From NCBI RefSeq assembly GCF_033958435.1, contig NC_134139.1, positions 207,249,501-207,313,500 of the forward strand: DNA of 64,000 nucleotides, given 5' to 3'. Positions 1 to 9,946 of this stretch are shown in pieces; the stretch's first letter is position 1; every line of letters starts with the position of its first letter. The position numbers were made by a program, and so were the translations under genes. The notes beneath the pieces were generated by a model. It made no database searches. It was given only the letters and a program-made list of their open reading frames with translations, and was not told where the DNA came from. Source of the DNA: Carettochelys insculpta (Eukaryota > Chordata > Testudines > Carettochelyidae).

Positions 1-27
1 GCATCTGGCGTTAACAGAAGGGTTACA
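1..27 (+). mobile_element. 3' end of an LTR of the 1.2-kb LTR family
   Basis: The first 27 bases match the right end of the LTR at 56325-58193 (both have a GCATCTGGC block followed by AGAAG-G/T-GTTACA). The window therefore opens inside a third copy of that family, ending at TTACA. Only the tail is visible. Confidence 0.6.
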
Positions 28-469
28 TATCCAAGGTCCCTACTCTGTGCGCGTGTAACAGTAACGGGGCTTGGAAAGACTAGACTTGTGTCAGTAAACA
101 CTTGTTTCCTGGCTCACACACAAACTGATGCCAGAACATTCCACCGAAGGTCATTGAAAACTGCAGATGGACAACGAACGACGCAGCTCGAGAACTTCCA
201 GCGTTTGATTTAAGGGTACTGACTTTGTATCTGTTGACACGTGGCGTTGAAAACTTGTGTTTTGATGGTTATAAAGACTGAGATTTGCAAATCTCTTTGT
301 CTGCTGTCATTAAGGTATCATTGTCTGGCTGTCAGTGCCCAGCTCCTTCCACCATTGTTTCTTATCACCGTGAATGTTTCAATTGATAAAAAATGTTAAA
401 AACGCTCAAAATAAAAATCAATGTTACCTGTCAAGTTATATAAAAAGAATTGAGTGCTGCCAGCTCTAA
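28..469. other. Intergenic, no gene recognised
   Basis: AT-rich sequence with frequent stops in all frames. No exon, RNA gene or familiar repeat was recognised. Confidence 0.5.
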
Positions 470-707
470 GACCCAGTCTACACTGCATCCCTGCACTGTT
501 AATCTACGTCAACATATTTACTATCATGTCTTCCATGCAGTAAGGTCTGGGAAGGTAGTTTTCCCATCGACTTTTCCGACTCTTCTCATCCTGAGTCGAC
601 AGGAGAGCTCTCGGAGTCGATTACTTGCATCTAAGCAGACATGATAAATCAACTGCCGGTGGATCAACCGCTGCAGCCTCGATCCACCATGGAGTGTAGA
701 CGGGCCC
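470..707. mobile_element. Harbinger-like MITE (238 bp)
   Basis: The ends are inverted (GACCCAGTCTACACT on the left, AGTGTAGACGGGCCC on the right) and share the GTCTACAC core of the Harbinger termini elsewhere in the window. The left end is preceded by TAA and the right end is followed by TTA, so the 3-bp target duplication is imperfect. No coding capacity. Confidence 0.55.
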
Positions 708-710
708 TTA

Positions 711-1378
711 GTATAACATTTATTTTAATCTTTGTTTTCTCTGGGGCTTTTTTCAGAATGACTTGGCGTGAGCCTAGACTTTAGGTCTTACCAGGTCTGG
801 ACTTTGAGGGTGTACAAGGACAGCTAATCCAGAACCAGATCCAAGGGGGATTATCATTGCCTTGCCACCTTCAGTCTATTTGTCGTATCCACTTGTTCTT
901 GTGACGTAGTCACATTACACTAGCATAGGTGCCAGAATTAGGGGTGCAAAGGGGGCTGCAGCACCCCCTGACCTGAAGCAATGTCCATTATACAACAGGG
1001 TGTACAGTCTGGCTCAATGGCTCTCAGCAGCCCCACTATAAAAATGGCCCCAGCCCTCCTGTACCTTAGAGCCTAGGAGCCTTGAGCAATAGATAAAGAC
1101 CCCTTTGAGCCTGGCTGTTGTTTCTCATCTTATACTTAGCCAGGCACCTTTTTGAAGCAGGGACTGTCCGAGTATTGTAGGTGTACAGTGCTTAGCAGAA
1201 TGAGGCCGGGCCCCAGACTGTGTCCTCCAGGTACTACCACAATTAATTAATATTAATAATCAACTGGAAGCATCTTTCCAACAGGCACCCATTCAAAAAT
1301 CTGTATCCAGATCCAAACGGTTGTCAAAGAAAAACTATTTCATCCCCTGAAGGACCCCTGCAAGGGAACTAGCTGGTG
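711..1378. other. Intergenic, no gene recognised
   Basis: No exon can be supported. The stretch near 930-1010 (gtgcagcaccccctg) looks like old repeat DNA, but I cannot name a family. Confidence 0.4.
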
Positions 1379-2060
1379 CAGGTTGAACTTCTGTATTCCG
1401 GCACTCTCTCGTCCAGCAGCCTCCATAGTACGGCATGATTTTAGGGTCTGTCTACGCAGCAAGCCTCTTTCGAAATAAGCTATTCCAGAAGAGAGATTCC
1501 GAAGTCGCTTATTTCGAAATCACACAGCTGCCCACAAAATGCATCTCAAAATAGCCCTCAGCTAATTTGAAACACGGTGTCTACTCCCAATAGAGCCTAT
1601 TTCAGAATAGAGCCATTGGATGTGCTATGCTTGTTTTGAAATAGGCCGTCCAGACAGCCCCTGAAATGGCTATTTTGAAATAGGTGCTATTCCTTGTGGA
1701 ACGAGGTTTACCCACTTCAAAATAAGCCAAGCGCTCTTCTGAAATTATTTTGAAATTGGCGGGTGCCTGGTGAAGATGCTAGAAAAGTTATTTTGAAATA
1801 ACTTTGCTGTGTAGATACCCTTAGCTAGCTGGGTGACCACTTTTCATGGGTGTGGCCAAGTTTCCCAGGGTTGCAAAAAGTTTGTTTCCAGGCACCAGTC
1901 CTGGCTCTCAGTGTTCTGTGCTGTTATTTCACTATAATTTACCCCGCAATGTCTTCTAAGAACCCAGTAAGCAGTGGATGTGCTGGTAATGCTGCCAAAC
2001 AATATTGCCCTCCCATGGTCTGGCAAGTGCTCTCGTGCTGGAGTAGAAGGCTTCAACCTG
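1379..2060. mobile_element. Tigger/pogo-type MITE, interrupted by a Harbinger MITE
   Basis: The left terminus CAGGTTGAACTTCTG and right terminus CTTCAACCTG followed by TA resemble TcMar-Tigger ends, which begin CAGGTTGA and target TA. A second copy at 61133-61650 has the same interior (GGCATGATTTTAG, then a CCAGTCCTGGC block). This copy is split at 1441-1823 by another element. There is no transposase coding, so it is a non-autonomous relic. Confidence 0.65.
1444..1820. mobile_element. Harbinger-like MITE (377 bp) with TTA target duplication
   Basis: Termini GGGTCTGTCTACGCAGCAA and TTGCTGTGTAGATACCC are inverted repeats, flanked on both sides by TTA (1441-1443 and 1821-1823). The interior has many TTTCGAAATA-type words typical of this group. 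The empty site is visible in the Tigger copy at 61.2 kb (GATTTTAGTTAGC), which confirms the boundaries. Confidence 0.8.
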
Positions 2061-2067
2061 TACTTGT

Positions 2068-2160
2068 ACCACCATTTTACAGAAGTGAAAACTGAGGCGT
2101 GAAGCTATTAAGCAAGCACAAGGCCATGCATCCAACAGAAGCAGAAATTAGCCTGCTGTG
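2068..2160 (-). mobile_element. MIR-type SINE fragment
   Basis: The words TTTACAGAAGTGAAAACTGA and GGCGTGAAG-CTATTAAGCAA follow the antisense MIR core (TTTACAGATGAGGAAACTGAGGC and so on). Short and diverged. Confidence 0.5.
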
Positions 2161-2361
2161 CCCTTGGTCACTTGCGAGCAGGTAGCCTCTCTCGAGGTCC
2201 TTGCAAAGGAAAATCCAGAAAAAGACATGAGTTACATAGACAGAGTTTATCTGTTAGGTTGCAAGCAGGTCGCCTTTGAGGGCACATTCCTATTAATGGC
2301 AGATAACTCTGAAAGCATAGTCACTTCCCCAGTTCTCTTCACTGAGCCGTAGTGTGGACAT

Positions 2362-2444
2362 GGGGGTGGAACCACCCACAGGAGGATTTAAAACTGAGAC
2401 CTCTGAAGCTTAGCGCTGGAGCCTCTATAGCTTGAGCTAACAGA
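2362..2444 (-). mobile_element. tRNA-derived SINE head, antisense
   Basis: Read on the minus strand, TTAGCTCAAGCTATAGAGGC resembles a tRNA 5' half with an A-box-like start, and CTCAGTTTTAAATCC resembles a B box. No complete cloverleaf is seen, so this is a SINE relic rather than a tRNA gene. It abuts the hAT target duplication at 2445. Confidence 0.5.
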
Positions 2445-2452
2445 CAATAAAG

Positions 2453-3469
2453 CAGCGGTTCCCAAACTTGTCGGCATCGCGCCCCCGCTTTTGATTCTTG
2501 AGGAACCCTTATGCCCACTGCCTCTTCTTTACCATCATCCAACCCCCCACTTTAACAAAAAATTCAATTCGTAATTTAAAATAAACACAAAATCTTGATA
2601 TAAAAATGTTATTTAAAATTAAAAATAAGCCCAAATAATTCTTCTTGGCCCCTTGTGGTTGCCTGGTGCTGCTCCCAGCTGCCTGAGCCCCGTGCCAGCC
2701 GCCAGAGATGCCTGTGCCAGCCACCTGCCTGAGACCTGCACTGCCAGAGCTGCCCACCCAAGCCCCGTGCGGCAGAGGACAGCCACCCGCTCATCCACCA
2801 GCTACCGGGGCCAGCCCTCCACCTGCCCACCGGCTGCTCGAGCCCCACACTGCTGGGACCAGCCGCCTGCCCACCAGCCACCCACCCAGCTGCGGGCCAG
2901 CCACCCAAGCCAGCCCCCGAAGCTCCACACTGCCAGGGCCAGCCACCCACCCATCATCCCGAGCTGCCTGAGCCCCATGCTGCTGGGACCAGCCACCCAA
3001 GCCCCTCACTACTGGGACAAGGCACCTGCCCTCCAACCCAAGCCGCCCAAGCCCCACACTGCTGGGGCCCACCGCCCAACCCCTGCTCTGCCAGGGCCAG
3101 CCACCCAAGCCTCACAAGTCCCACAAGCTGGCCAGCTGCCCAAGCCCTGCAAGCTGCCCACTCGAGCCCCTCTCCTGCCCGCCCACAAAGCCAGGCACCC
3201 CCAGGCCCCCCATCTAACCTCAGCCTCCTCCTCCTCCCCGCCAACCCACACTCACTCTCATTTGCAGAAGGCAGCCAGCTCCACATGGGTCTTTACTGGC
3301 TGCCTGCTTTTTATAGCGGCTGCGCCGGGTCACACGCATAAAATGGCAGGGGCTGAGAGCCGGAAGCAAAGGCCGGAGCTTTCTCTGGGGGCAGGGAATG
3401 GTGGTGGGGGCTGGGTTGCCTTGTGCCCCCCATGGAATTTCTCCATGCCCCCCCGTTTGGGAAACCATG
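2453..3469. mobile_element. Non-autonomous hAT element with minisatellite interior (1017 bp)
   Basis: The element starts CAGCGGTTCCCAAACTTG and ends CCGTTTGGGAAACCATG, which are inverted termini of Charlie-like hAT type. It is flanked by a perfect 8-bp duplication, CAATAAAG (2445-2452 and 3470-3477), as expected for hAT. The interior from about 2680 to 3210 is an irregular GC-rich tandem array of GCCACCC/AGCCCCACACTGCTGG-like units. The array creates long proline-rich open frames on both strands that should not be read as genes. Confidence 0.85.
2680..3210. repeat. GC-rich minisatellite inside the hAT element
   Basis: Degenerate units with the words CCAGCCACCCAAGCC and CACACTGCTGGGACC recur at variable spacing. 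The same kind of array fills the related copy at about 14400-14770. Confidence 0.75.
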
Positions 3470-3477
3470 CAATAAAG

Positions 3478-5490
3478 GCTGGAGAGGAGATTCCTGCATT
3501 CTCTGTGTAAATGGTCTGGATGCCACTACCTGGGATAATGACCCCACCCTGACATGTGGGGTTACACTGGGCCTCAGCCCCTTGGCCAGTTTTTACTTGT
3601 TATTCAGGTCTGACCCATGACCAGCGCCAGCGCCTGGCAAACACTGTCAGAGGCTGTGTTACTGTGATCCCAGAGGTCAGGCCATGCAGGGTCTGGCCTT
3701 GAGATTACCTCTGTGCACGGCCTGGCAGGGAGCTGTACCGCTGCCCAAAGGAGCGCCTGCATCACTGTCCTCCTGCTGCGTCTGGTTTCTCTTACGCAGC
3801 CCAGAATGCATCTGCCTCAGTCGGCAGCTCTGTTACTCAGCCTGGACCTGAGCCCAGGGCCAGTCTCGGGCACATGCAGAATGCTACACAGCTGCATTGG
3901 GCACCGCACACTTGAGGCCCCAGGCGCCTGTATGCTGCGGAGCCCTGAGCTGCAGGATGGGACAGACAAGTGCAAGCAGAGCTGGCGCCAGTGGTCGGCC
4001 CCAACACACCCCCTCCTGGGCTGCTCCCAGGGGCTGTGCATCTGCTCCACTTCGCTGGACCCAGGAGCTGGGTCACGTCTCCATGAGGCAGAAGCCCCAA
4101 TAGGGCTGAGGCTGCAGCTTGGGGCAGCTGTGCAGAGGCAGGGACCCCGGGCGATGGGCTGGCAGCAGCTGGGAACCCACGTAAAACGTGGGGTACTGAA
4201 GCACCCCTCTTTTCCCACTCCTGTACTTACCTGCTCTGCTCCTACCCCTGCAACCCCAAGAACAACCCCCAACCCATGGAGTGACCCCTCCTGTCCACCC
4301 CCCGGCCTCTGCATAGGGCCCCATAAGCCCCAGGGATGGCCCTGCATGAGCCAAAGCCCACTGAAGTCAGTGAAAAAGACGTCCTTTGATTTCCACGGAG
4401 TTTGGACTGTGCTCTCTAATTGCAAACGCACTGTCCGGGCATTCTGCTACAGGACTCAGCGGCATCTAGGAAATCTGCAACCTCTGCCCAGCATCCGAGC
4501 TGTCACACTACAATTCTCCCAGCAATGCACCCAGGAAAGGTCAGCAAGGGAGAAGTTGTTATAAATGACCCAGCGGGGAAGGAGACAGACAGCCCCACAG
4601 GGAGCTGTAAGAAACCTCCTGGTTACGCTTCTTGACACACAGCAGAAACTACCACAGCAATGAAGGGGGAGGGGAGTGAGGGCTCAGACATTTAAAGGAG
4701 CAGGGCATCACAGAGTTACCAACAATTCACGGCAGCGCTACCCAATGGGACAGGCAGTGAAGCACAACTGTTTCAAACTGGGGAATTTAGGGAGGCAGAG
4801 TCATTATCTGACCTGCACTCGGACCAGATGCCGGTACGAATGCCCTTATGTTAAGAACCGGGAAACGTCTGACATTTTCTGAAAGAACGTGGTTGAAATG
4901 CAGTTCTCCCCCCAGCTTCACTTTGCACTGTTATCTGTCAGGAGTGAGAGGGGGTAAACGTCTTTCTTGAGACAAGGCAAGTAGTGGTGTGTTGATGGAA
5001 GGCCCCAAACTCATGGAGCGACCATCTCCGGGGAGTAATGAATGTAAATCTGCAGGCAGGAAAAACAGCTGACAGAAGTTCTGCCAGTAGGCGTGGGAAT
5101 TGCGAAGACTTGATTTGACTGGATTCAAGAGGCCCTGCAGACAAAGATCTGCTGAGACCTGTATAAATAAAGCAGCCAGCCTGACAAAGAGGAAGAGTCC
5201 CACCCTCTGGAGTGAAGGGTTGTTATGACACTAAGGGGACAGCCCCTGTTTGGATGGTTTGAAGGACTGGGAAGGGCCCAGGTCTCCCTGCAGAAGAAGG
5301 GTGGCACCTGCCAGGGCAGGCAGGCTCATAAGTAGACTCGAAAGAATTTGCGTTTTTATTGGTAAATGTTGATTTCTCTGCACCTGCTCAAACCAAGGAG
5401 GAAATATTGCCTTTGATAATACTCAGAATGTATGGACAGGCAAAGTACAAAACATGCTGGCTGAGGGTACTGCTACCTTCCAGGGACGAG
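3478..5490. other. Intergenic, no gene recognised
   Basis: Moderately GC-rich DNA. The 283-codon open frame at 3713-4564 has an equally long open frame on the opposite strand, no recognisable domain and no splice context, so it is not called. Confidence 0.5.
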
Positions 5491-5710
5491 CGACCCTGCC
5501 GCAGTCGACCTTCCAGAGTTCGATGTAGCATGCCTAGCGGGCATGCACTAAATCAAGTTTCCAGGGTGTTCCCAGCTACTGCAGTTCACCTGCCTCCCAT
5601 TAGGCATAAGGGAAGTTGACGGGAGTGCAGACGACCTCTCTGAGTGGAGATGGCATGGAAGACAATTAAGATACATTGACTATAGCTACATAATTAACAT
5701 AGACGAAATT

Positions 5711-5890
5711 CTGTGGCACCTTATAGACTAGCAGATATTTTGGAGCATCAGCTTTCATGGGCAAAGACCCACTTCATCAGTTGCATCTGCCCACAAAAGC
5801 TTATGCTCCGAAATATCTGTTAGTCTATAAGGTGCAACAGGACTTCTTGTTGTTTTTGAAGATACAGACTAACTCGGCTACCTCTCTGAT
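5711..5890 (+). mobile_element. Short Penelope-like insertion: inverted tail plus full tail
   Basis: The left arm (CTGTGGCACCTTATAGACTA and onward) is the reverse complement of the right arm (TCTGTTAGTCTATAAGGTGC), so the insert folds into a hairpin. The right arm runs on to the family's 3' end, ...CTCTCTGAT. The flanks AGACGAAATT (5701-5710) and AGATGAAGTT (5891-5900) agree at 8 of 10 bases and look like a target-site duplication. No coding. Confidence 0.7.
5742..5780 (-). ncRNA. Hammerhead-ribozyme-like core in Penelope tail
   Basis: The minus strand reads CTGATGA, an extra A, then GTGGG-loop-CCCAT (stem II), GAAA, then GC-TGAT-GC-TC (a short stem III closed by the last A of GAAA and U, followed by C). 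This is the order of hammerhead core elements. The extra A after CTGATGA and the lack of a convincing stem I argue against calling it active. Hammerhead motifs are known in Penelope-like elements. Confidence 0.35.
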
Positions 5891-6113
5891 AGATGAAGTT
5901 GTGTATCTTAATTCCTCTTTGCCCTGTAGTCTAGCCCTGCCCTGAGAGTTATCTGAGACAAAATCCACTTCGAATTAGGCATGTTACAAATAGCTAGTGA
6001 ATAAATAGCAATAACAGTCTGGGCTGGTTGATTTCAGGATATTTACTTAGTTTATTTTGACATGTGGTGTTGACAATTTGCATTTTACCAGTTTAAAAAG
6101 CTGCAACTTTTTG

Positions 6114-6290
6114 TATCAGAGGAGGAACCAAGTTCATCTGTATCTTCAAAAACAACAAGAAGTTCTGTGACACCTTATGGACTAAGAGATATTTTGGAGC
6201 ATCAGCTTTTTGCGGGTCTTTTCCCACTGAAACTTATGTTCCAAAACATGTTAGTCTATAAGGTGCCACAGGACTTCTAGTTGTTTTTGT
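6114..6290 (-). mobile_element. Short Penelope-like insertion: inverted tail plus full tail
   Basis: It starts with the antisense 3' terminus TATCAGAGGAGGAACC and continues through the antisense tail (AACAACAAGAAGTTCTGTG). It then turns into the sense tail (TTAGTCTATAAGGTGCCACA) ending TTGTTTTTGT. It is flanked by a perfect 9-bp duplication, AACTTTTTG (6105-6113 and 6291-6299). 177 bp, non-coding. Confidence 0.8.
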
Positions 6291-6299
6291 AACTTTTTG

Positions 6300-6797
6300 G
6301 TAGCTCAGCCTTTGGGGGAGTGGACACCCAAAATCTTTCACTTTTTTTCCCCAGAATTTCCAGCCAGGATGGCCATTTAAATCAATAACATTTGTAAATG
6401 CTTAAAACAAACATCAGCATTGCCTGGAGAAATTTCGAGCCAAAAGAGCTTTTCTAAGCGTGGCATATTTACTTGAGATAAAATCATTGTGGAGAAAGCA
6501 GTCCTGAAAACAACAAACAGCTGGCTCATCTGTCGGTCTTTCTACTGTTAATGCATTGTGTGTGCTGGATGCTTAGCTTCAGCAGCCTGGGTCCCATTTC
6601 TCCAGAGGAAAAATGGGTTTGTAATGGACCCACCTTCAGAAAGTGCTCTGCAGATGACCTATATGTATTATTCTTACTCTTTGCCAAATGTTGCTTTCCG
6701 ACTGTTATAAATGCAAAGCACCAGCCCAATGCACCATTTCCAGCCTGTTCTGAGGACATGTGTGGGGCACAAATGCAGACCCTCTTTGCAGGGGTGG
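6300..6797. other. Intergenic, no gene recognised
   Basis: Short open frames on both strands overlap each other (6526-6804 minus, 6551-6856 plus). Neither shows a family signature or splice context. Confidence 0.4.
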
Positions 6798-6805
6798 ATT
6801 TCACC

Positions 6806-6988
6806 CAGCGTTCCCTGTCAGCTGAGCACTTGGGCAGCCGTCCAGCAGAGATTTAGATGCTGCCCAGCTGATAACAGAGCGCCTACAGCCAGCAGCGTGT
6901 GTTTCTATTGGTGGTGCTCATCTGGTCATGCCTTGGTGCATCTAAAATTTATTCCACCCATGGATGGAAAAAATTAGAGGGACTGCTG
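6806..6988. mobile_element. hAT-type MITE (183 bp)
   Basis: The left end CAGCGTTCCCTGT and right end TTAGAGGGACTGCTG form short inverted termini. The flanks are a perfect 8-bp duplication, ATTTCACC (6798-6805 and 6989-6996). Family words include TTATTCCACCCATGGATGGA near the right end. Related copies are at 11588-11750 and, partially, at 7456-7489 and 61767-61885. Confidence 0.8.
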
Positions 6989-7455
6989 ATTTCACCCACT
7001 TAGTTTTCTTTCCTCCAGAGTGACACCCCCTCCGCCCCCACACCTCCTCCCACCGAGCTCACTGCCTGTTGTTCCATCCAGGTCGGTTTCTTCTCTGGAA
7101 CTTCCTCATCTGCAAGCGAAAGATAAAGTCACTCATTTGAAACGTATGCAAATATTCCTCTTCTGGCTGTGTTCAGAATAACCTTTCCAGCCGCCCCTCA
7201 CCGAGCAGCTCTGACAGGGCTCAGATAAGGTCGCTGTCACAGAACCTCTCCCTTTCATTTGGGAGTCGCATTTGTTTTTCAGTCAAATAGATGTTGTCTT
7301 TTCCTTGCATCACAGAGCAGGAGATTGGCACACCCCCAAGCCCTGAATCTGTCTTTCCTTGGCAGAAACATGGAATAAATAAAGATTAGTAATACACAGA
7401 AAAATGATGGCAATTCTGCTTCACCCCTTAGTTGTTTAATGACTCTCAGATCTGT

Positions 7456-7489
7456 ACCAGCATTCCCTCTAATTTTTCCCATCCACGGG
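7456..7489 (-). mobile_element. Fragment of the 183-bp hAT MITE family
   Basis: CCAGCATTCCCTCTAATTTT followed by TCCCATCCA matches, in reverse, the right end of the MITE at 6806-6988. Only about 34 bases are recognisable. Confidence 0.5.
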
Positions 7490-7544
7490 CACCTTCTGAC
7501 ATTGGGTATTGCTGGTCTCTGTTCACATGAGAAGGACCAGGGAA

Positions 7545-8035
7545 GTGAGGCCACATCTGGACTAGAATAGTGTTTCCAGTACAGGGTTCCCCACTGCAGG
7601 AAGGATGCGGACGTATTGGAGAGGGTGCAGCGGAGGGCAACCAAAATGATTAGGGGGCTGAAGAGGAGGCTGTGGGATTTGCACTTGAGTGAGAGGTGAT
7701 TTGATAGCCACCTTCAACTTCCTGAAGTGGGGTTCCAAAGAGGATGGAGGGCGGCTGTTCTCAGTAGGGAGGATGGCAGAACAAGGAGCAATGGTCTCAA
7801 GTTACAGAGGGGGAGGTTAAGATTGGTTATTAGGAAAATCTATGTCACCAGGAGAGTGGTGAAGCACTAGAATAGGTTGCTTAGAGAGGTGGTGGAATCT
7901 CCATCCCTAGAGGGTTTTAAGTTTTGGCTTCACAGAGCCCTGATTGGGGTGATTTAGTTGGGGCTGATCATGCTTTGGGTAGAGCTAGACTTAATGCTTC
8001 CTGAGGTCTCTTCCAACCCCAGGACTCTGTGATTC
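7545..8035 (+). mobile_element. CR1 LINE 3' end
   Basis: The sequence runs through the CR1 reverse-transcriptase C-terminus and short 3' UTR. Marks are GGTGATTTGATAGCCACCTT, AGGTGGTGGAATCTCCATCC, then CTTCCAACCCCAGGACTCTG and GATTCT. It is 5' truncated, as is usual for CR1, and its frame is broken. Confidence 0.85.
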
Positions 8036-8720
8036 TCAGTGGAGGGTGAAGGATAAGCCCTCTAGAAATTTACATATCTTGAAAGTGCCCACCTTCTGGC
8101 CTAGATAGTAAAGGACCTTGCATTAAAGGTGGGGCAGGCTATGGGGCAGAGGTGGGTAATGGTTATATAAAAAGAAATGTACTAGGCCAATGGCTCAGGC
8201 TGTTGCCTTTGCTATTATTGATAACATTTATGGTTTAACAAGGGCTTTCTCCCGCTCAAACCAATGTCTCCTGCTAGGCCCTGCCATGCAGTTAGACTTC
8301 TGGATTACGTCTGCATTGGAAACCAATCAACCAACCAGACCTGGCCGGGGTCTCCTCGTCAGCTGGCTTGCACCCCAGGAGTCAAAATACCAGCGTGGCT
8401 CTTTCTTCTTTGGTCCTGCACCCAAGCTCCAGCCCAAATGGAAGTGTTTACAGGACTAATCTAGCCCCCTGGTGTGAGCCCTGCAAGCCTGAGTCAGTTG
8501 ACCAAGGGGGTTTCTTTTGTTTTGTTTTGGGGAGAGAGGTTGGAGGACACTTGAATCTAAGGAATTTACAACAACTAAGGACCAGGAAATCATCTGCTCT
8601 GACCTCCTGCATAGCACAGGCTGTTAAATTGCACCCATTCCCTCCTGCATTGCACCCGGTAACCTGTGTTTAACTAAAGCAAATCATTCCAAAAGGAAGT
8701 CAGTCTTCATGGGAGGACAT
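8036..8720. other. Intergenic, no gene recognised
   Basis: Overlapping short frames only. No domain or splice structure is visible. Confidence 0.4.
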
Positions 8721-8723
8721 TAA

Positions 8724-9434
8724 GGTTACGTCTGCACGTGAAGCCTACATCAAAGTAGCCTATTTCGATGTGGCGACATCGAAATAGGCTATTTCGATGA
8801 ATAACGTCTACACGTCCTCCAGGGCTGGCAACGTCGATGTTGAACATCGACGTTGTGCAGCACCACATCGAAATAGGCGCTGCGAGGGAACGTCTACACG
8901 CCAAAGTAGCACACACCGAAATAAGGGTGCCAGGCACAGCTGCAGACAGAGTCACAGGGCGGACTCAACAGCAAGCCGCTCCCTTAAAGGGCCCCTCCCA
9001 GACACAGTTGCACTAAACAACACAAGATCCACAGAGCCGACAACTGGTTGCAGACCCTGTACATGCAGCATGGATCCCCAGCTGCCGCAGCAGCAGCCAG
9101 AAGCCCTGGGCTAAGGGCTGCTGCACACGGTGACCATAGAGCCCCGCAGGGGCTGGAGAGAGAGCGTCTCTCAACCCCTCAGCTGATGGCCGCCATGGCG
9201 GACCCCGCTATTTCGATGTTGCGGGACGCGCAACGCCTACACGGTCCCTACTTCGACGTTCAACTTCGAAGTAGGGCGCTATTCCCATCCCCTCATGGGG
9301 TTAGCAGCTTCAACGTCTCACCGCCTAACGTCGATGTTAACATTGAAATAGCGCCCAACACGTGTAGCCATGACGGGCGCTATTTCGAAGTTAGTGCCAC
9401 TACTTCGAAGTAGTGTGCACGTGTAGACACGGCT
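8724..9434. mobile_element. Harbinger internal-deletion derivative (711 bp)
   Basis: Ends GGTTACGTCTGCACGTG and CACGTGTAGACACGGCT are inverted and flanked by TAA (8721-8723 and 9435-9437), the 3-bp duplication expected of Harbinger. The left part matches the right end of the 4.7-kb element at 28277-32981, and the right part matches that element's left end in reverse. Both coding genes are deleted; only a stub of the transposase start (ATGGATCCCCAGCTGCCGCAGCAG) remains near 9070. Confidence 0.85.
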
Positions 9435-9496
9435 TAAGAGATGCAAACTCTGCCACTCCCTGGTTTCTGTTGGTTCCCAGGGTTAAATAAAACTGT

Positions 9497-9946
9497 TGGA
9501 GAGGGTTCAGCAGAGGGCAACGAAAATGATTAAGGGGCTGGAGCACATAACCTGTGAGGGGCAGATTTGGGCTTGTTTAGTTTACAGAAGAGAATGCTGA
9601 GGGGTGATTTGATAGCAGCCTTCAACTTCCTGAAGGGAGGCTCTAAGGAGAATGAAGAGAGGCTGTTCTCAGTGGTGACAGAGGGCAGAACAAGGAGCAA
9701 CGGTCTCAAGTTACAGAGTGGAAGGTGTAAGTTGGATATTAGGAAAAACTATTTCCCCAGGAGGGAGGTGAAGCACTGGAATGTGTTACGGAGAGAGGTG
9801 GTGGATTCTCCATCCTTAGAGGTTTTCAGTCCCAGCTTGACAAAGCCCTGGCTGGGATGATTTAGCTGGGGTTGGTCCTGCTTTGAGCAGGGGGCTGGAC
9901 TCGATGACCTCCTGAGTCCCTTCCTGCCCTGGGATTCTGTGATTTC
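9497..9946 (+). mobile_element. CR1 LINE 3' end
   Basis: A 97-codon open frame (9567-9860) encodes the CR1 reverse-transcriptase C-terminal region (GLFSLQKRMLRGDLIAAFNF, then a KHWN motif). It is followed by the CR1 3' UTR (GGACTCGATGACCTCCTGAG) ending in GATTCTGTGATTTC. Confidence 0.9.

Larger units (their letters stand above)
5491..5945. mobile_element. Probable old DNA-transposon/MITE relic, split by a Penelope insertion
   Basis: Words such as AAGGGAAGTTGACGGGAG and TTAAGATACATTGACTATAG resemble the block at about 12010-12265 (GTAAGGGAAGTGGATGGGA), so this is a repeat family. Ends were not resolved. The Penelope palindrome at 5711-5890 interrupts it. Confidence 0.4.

Noticed and set aside
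2653..3510. 285-codon proline-rich open frame
   Set aside because: Lies in the hAT minisatellite; both strands are open because of repeat composition.
3713..4564. 283-codon open frame, plus strand
   Set aside because: Overlaps a 204-codon frame on the other strand; no domain, no splice sites, no family resemblance.
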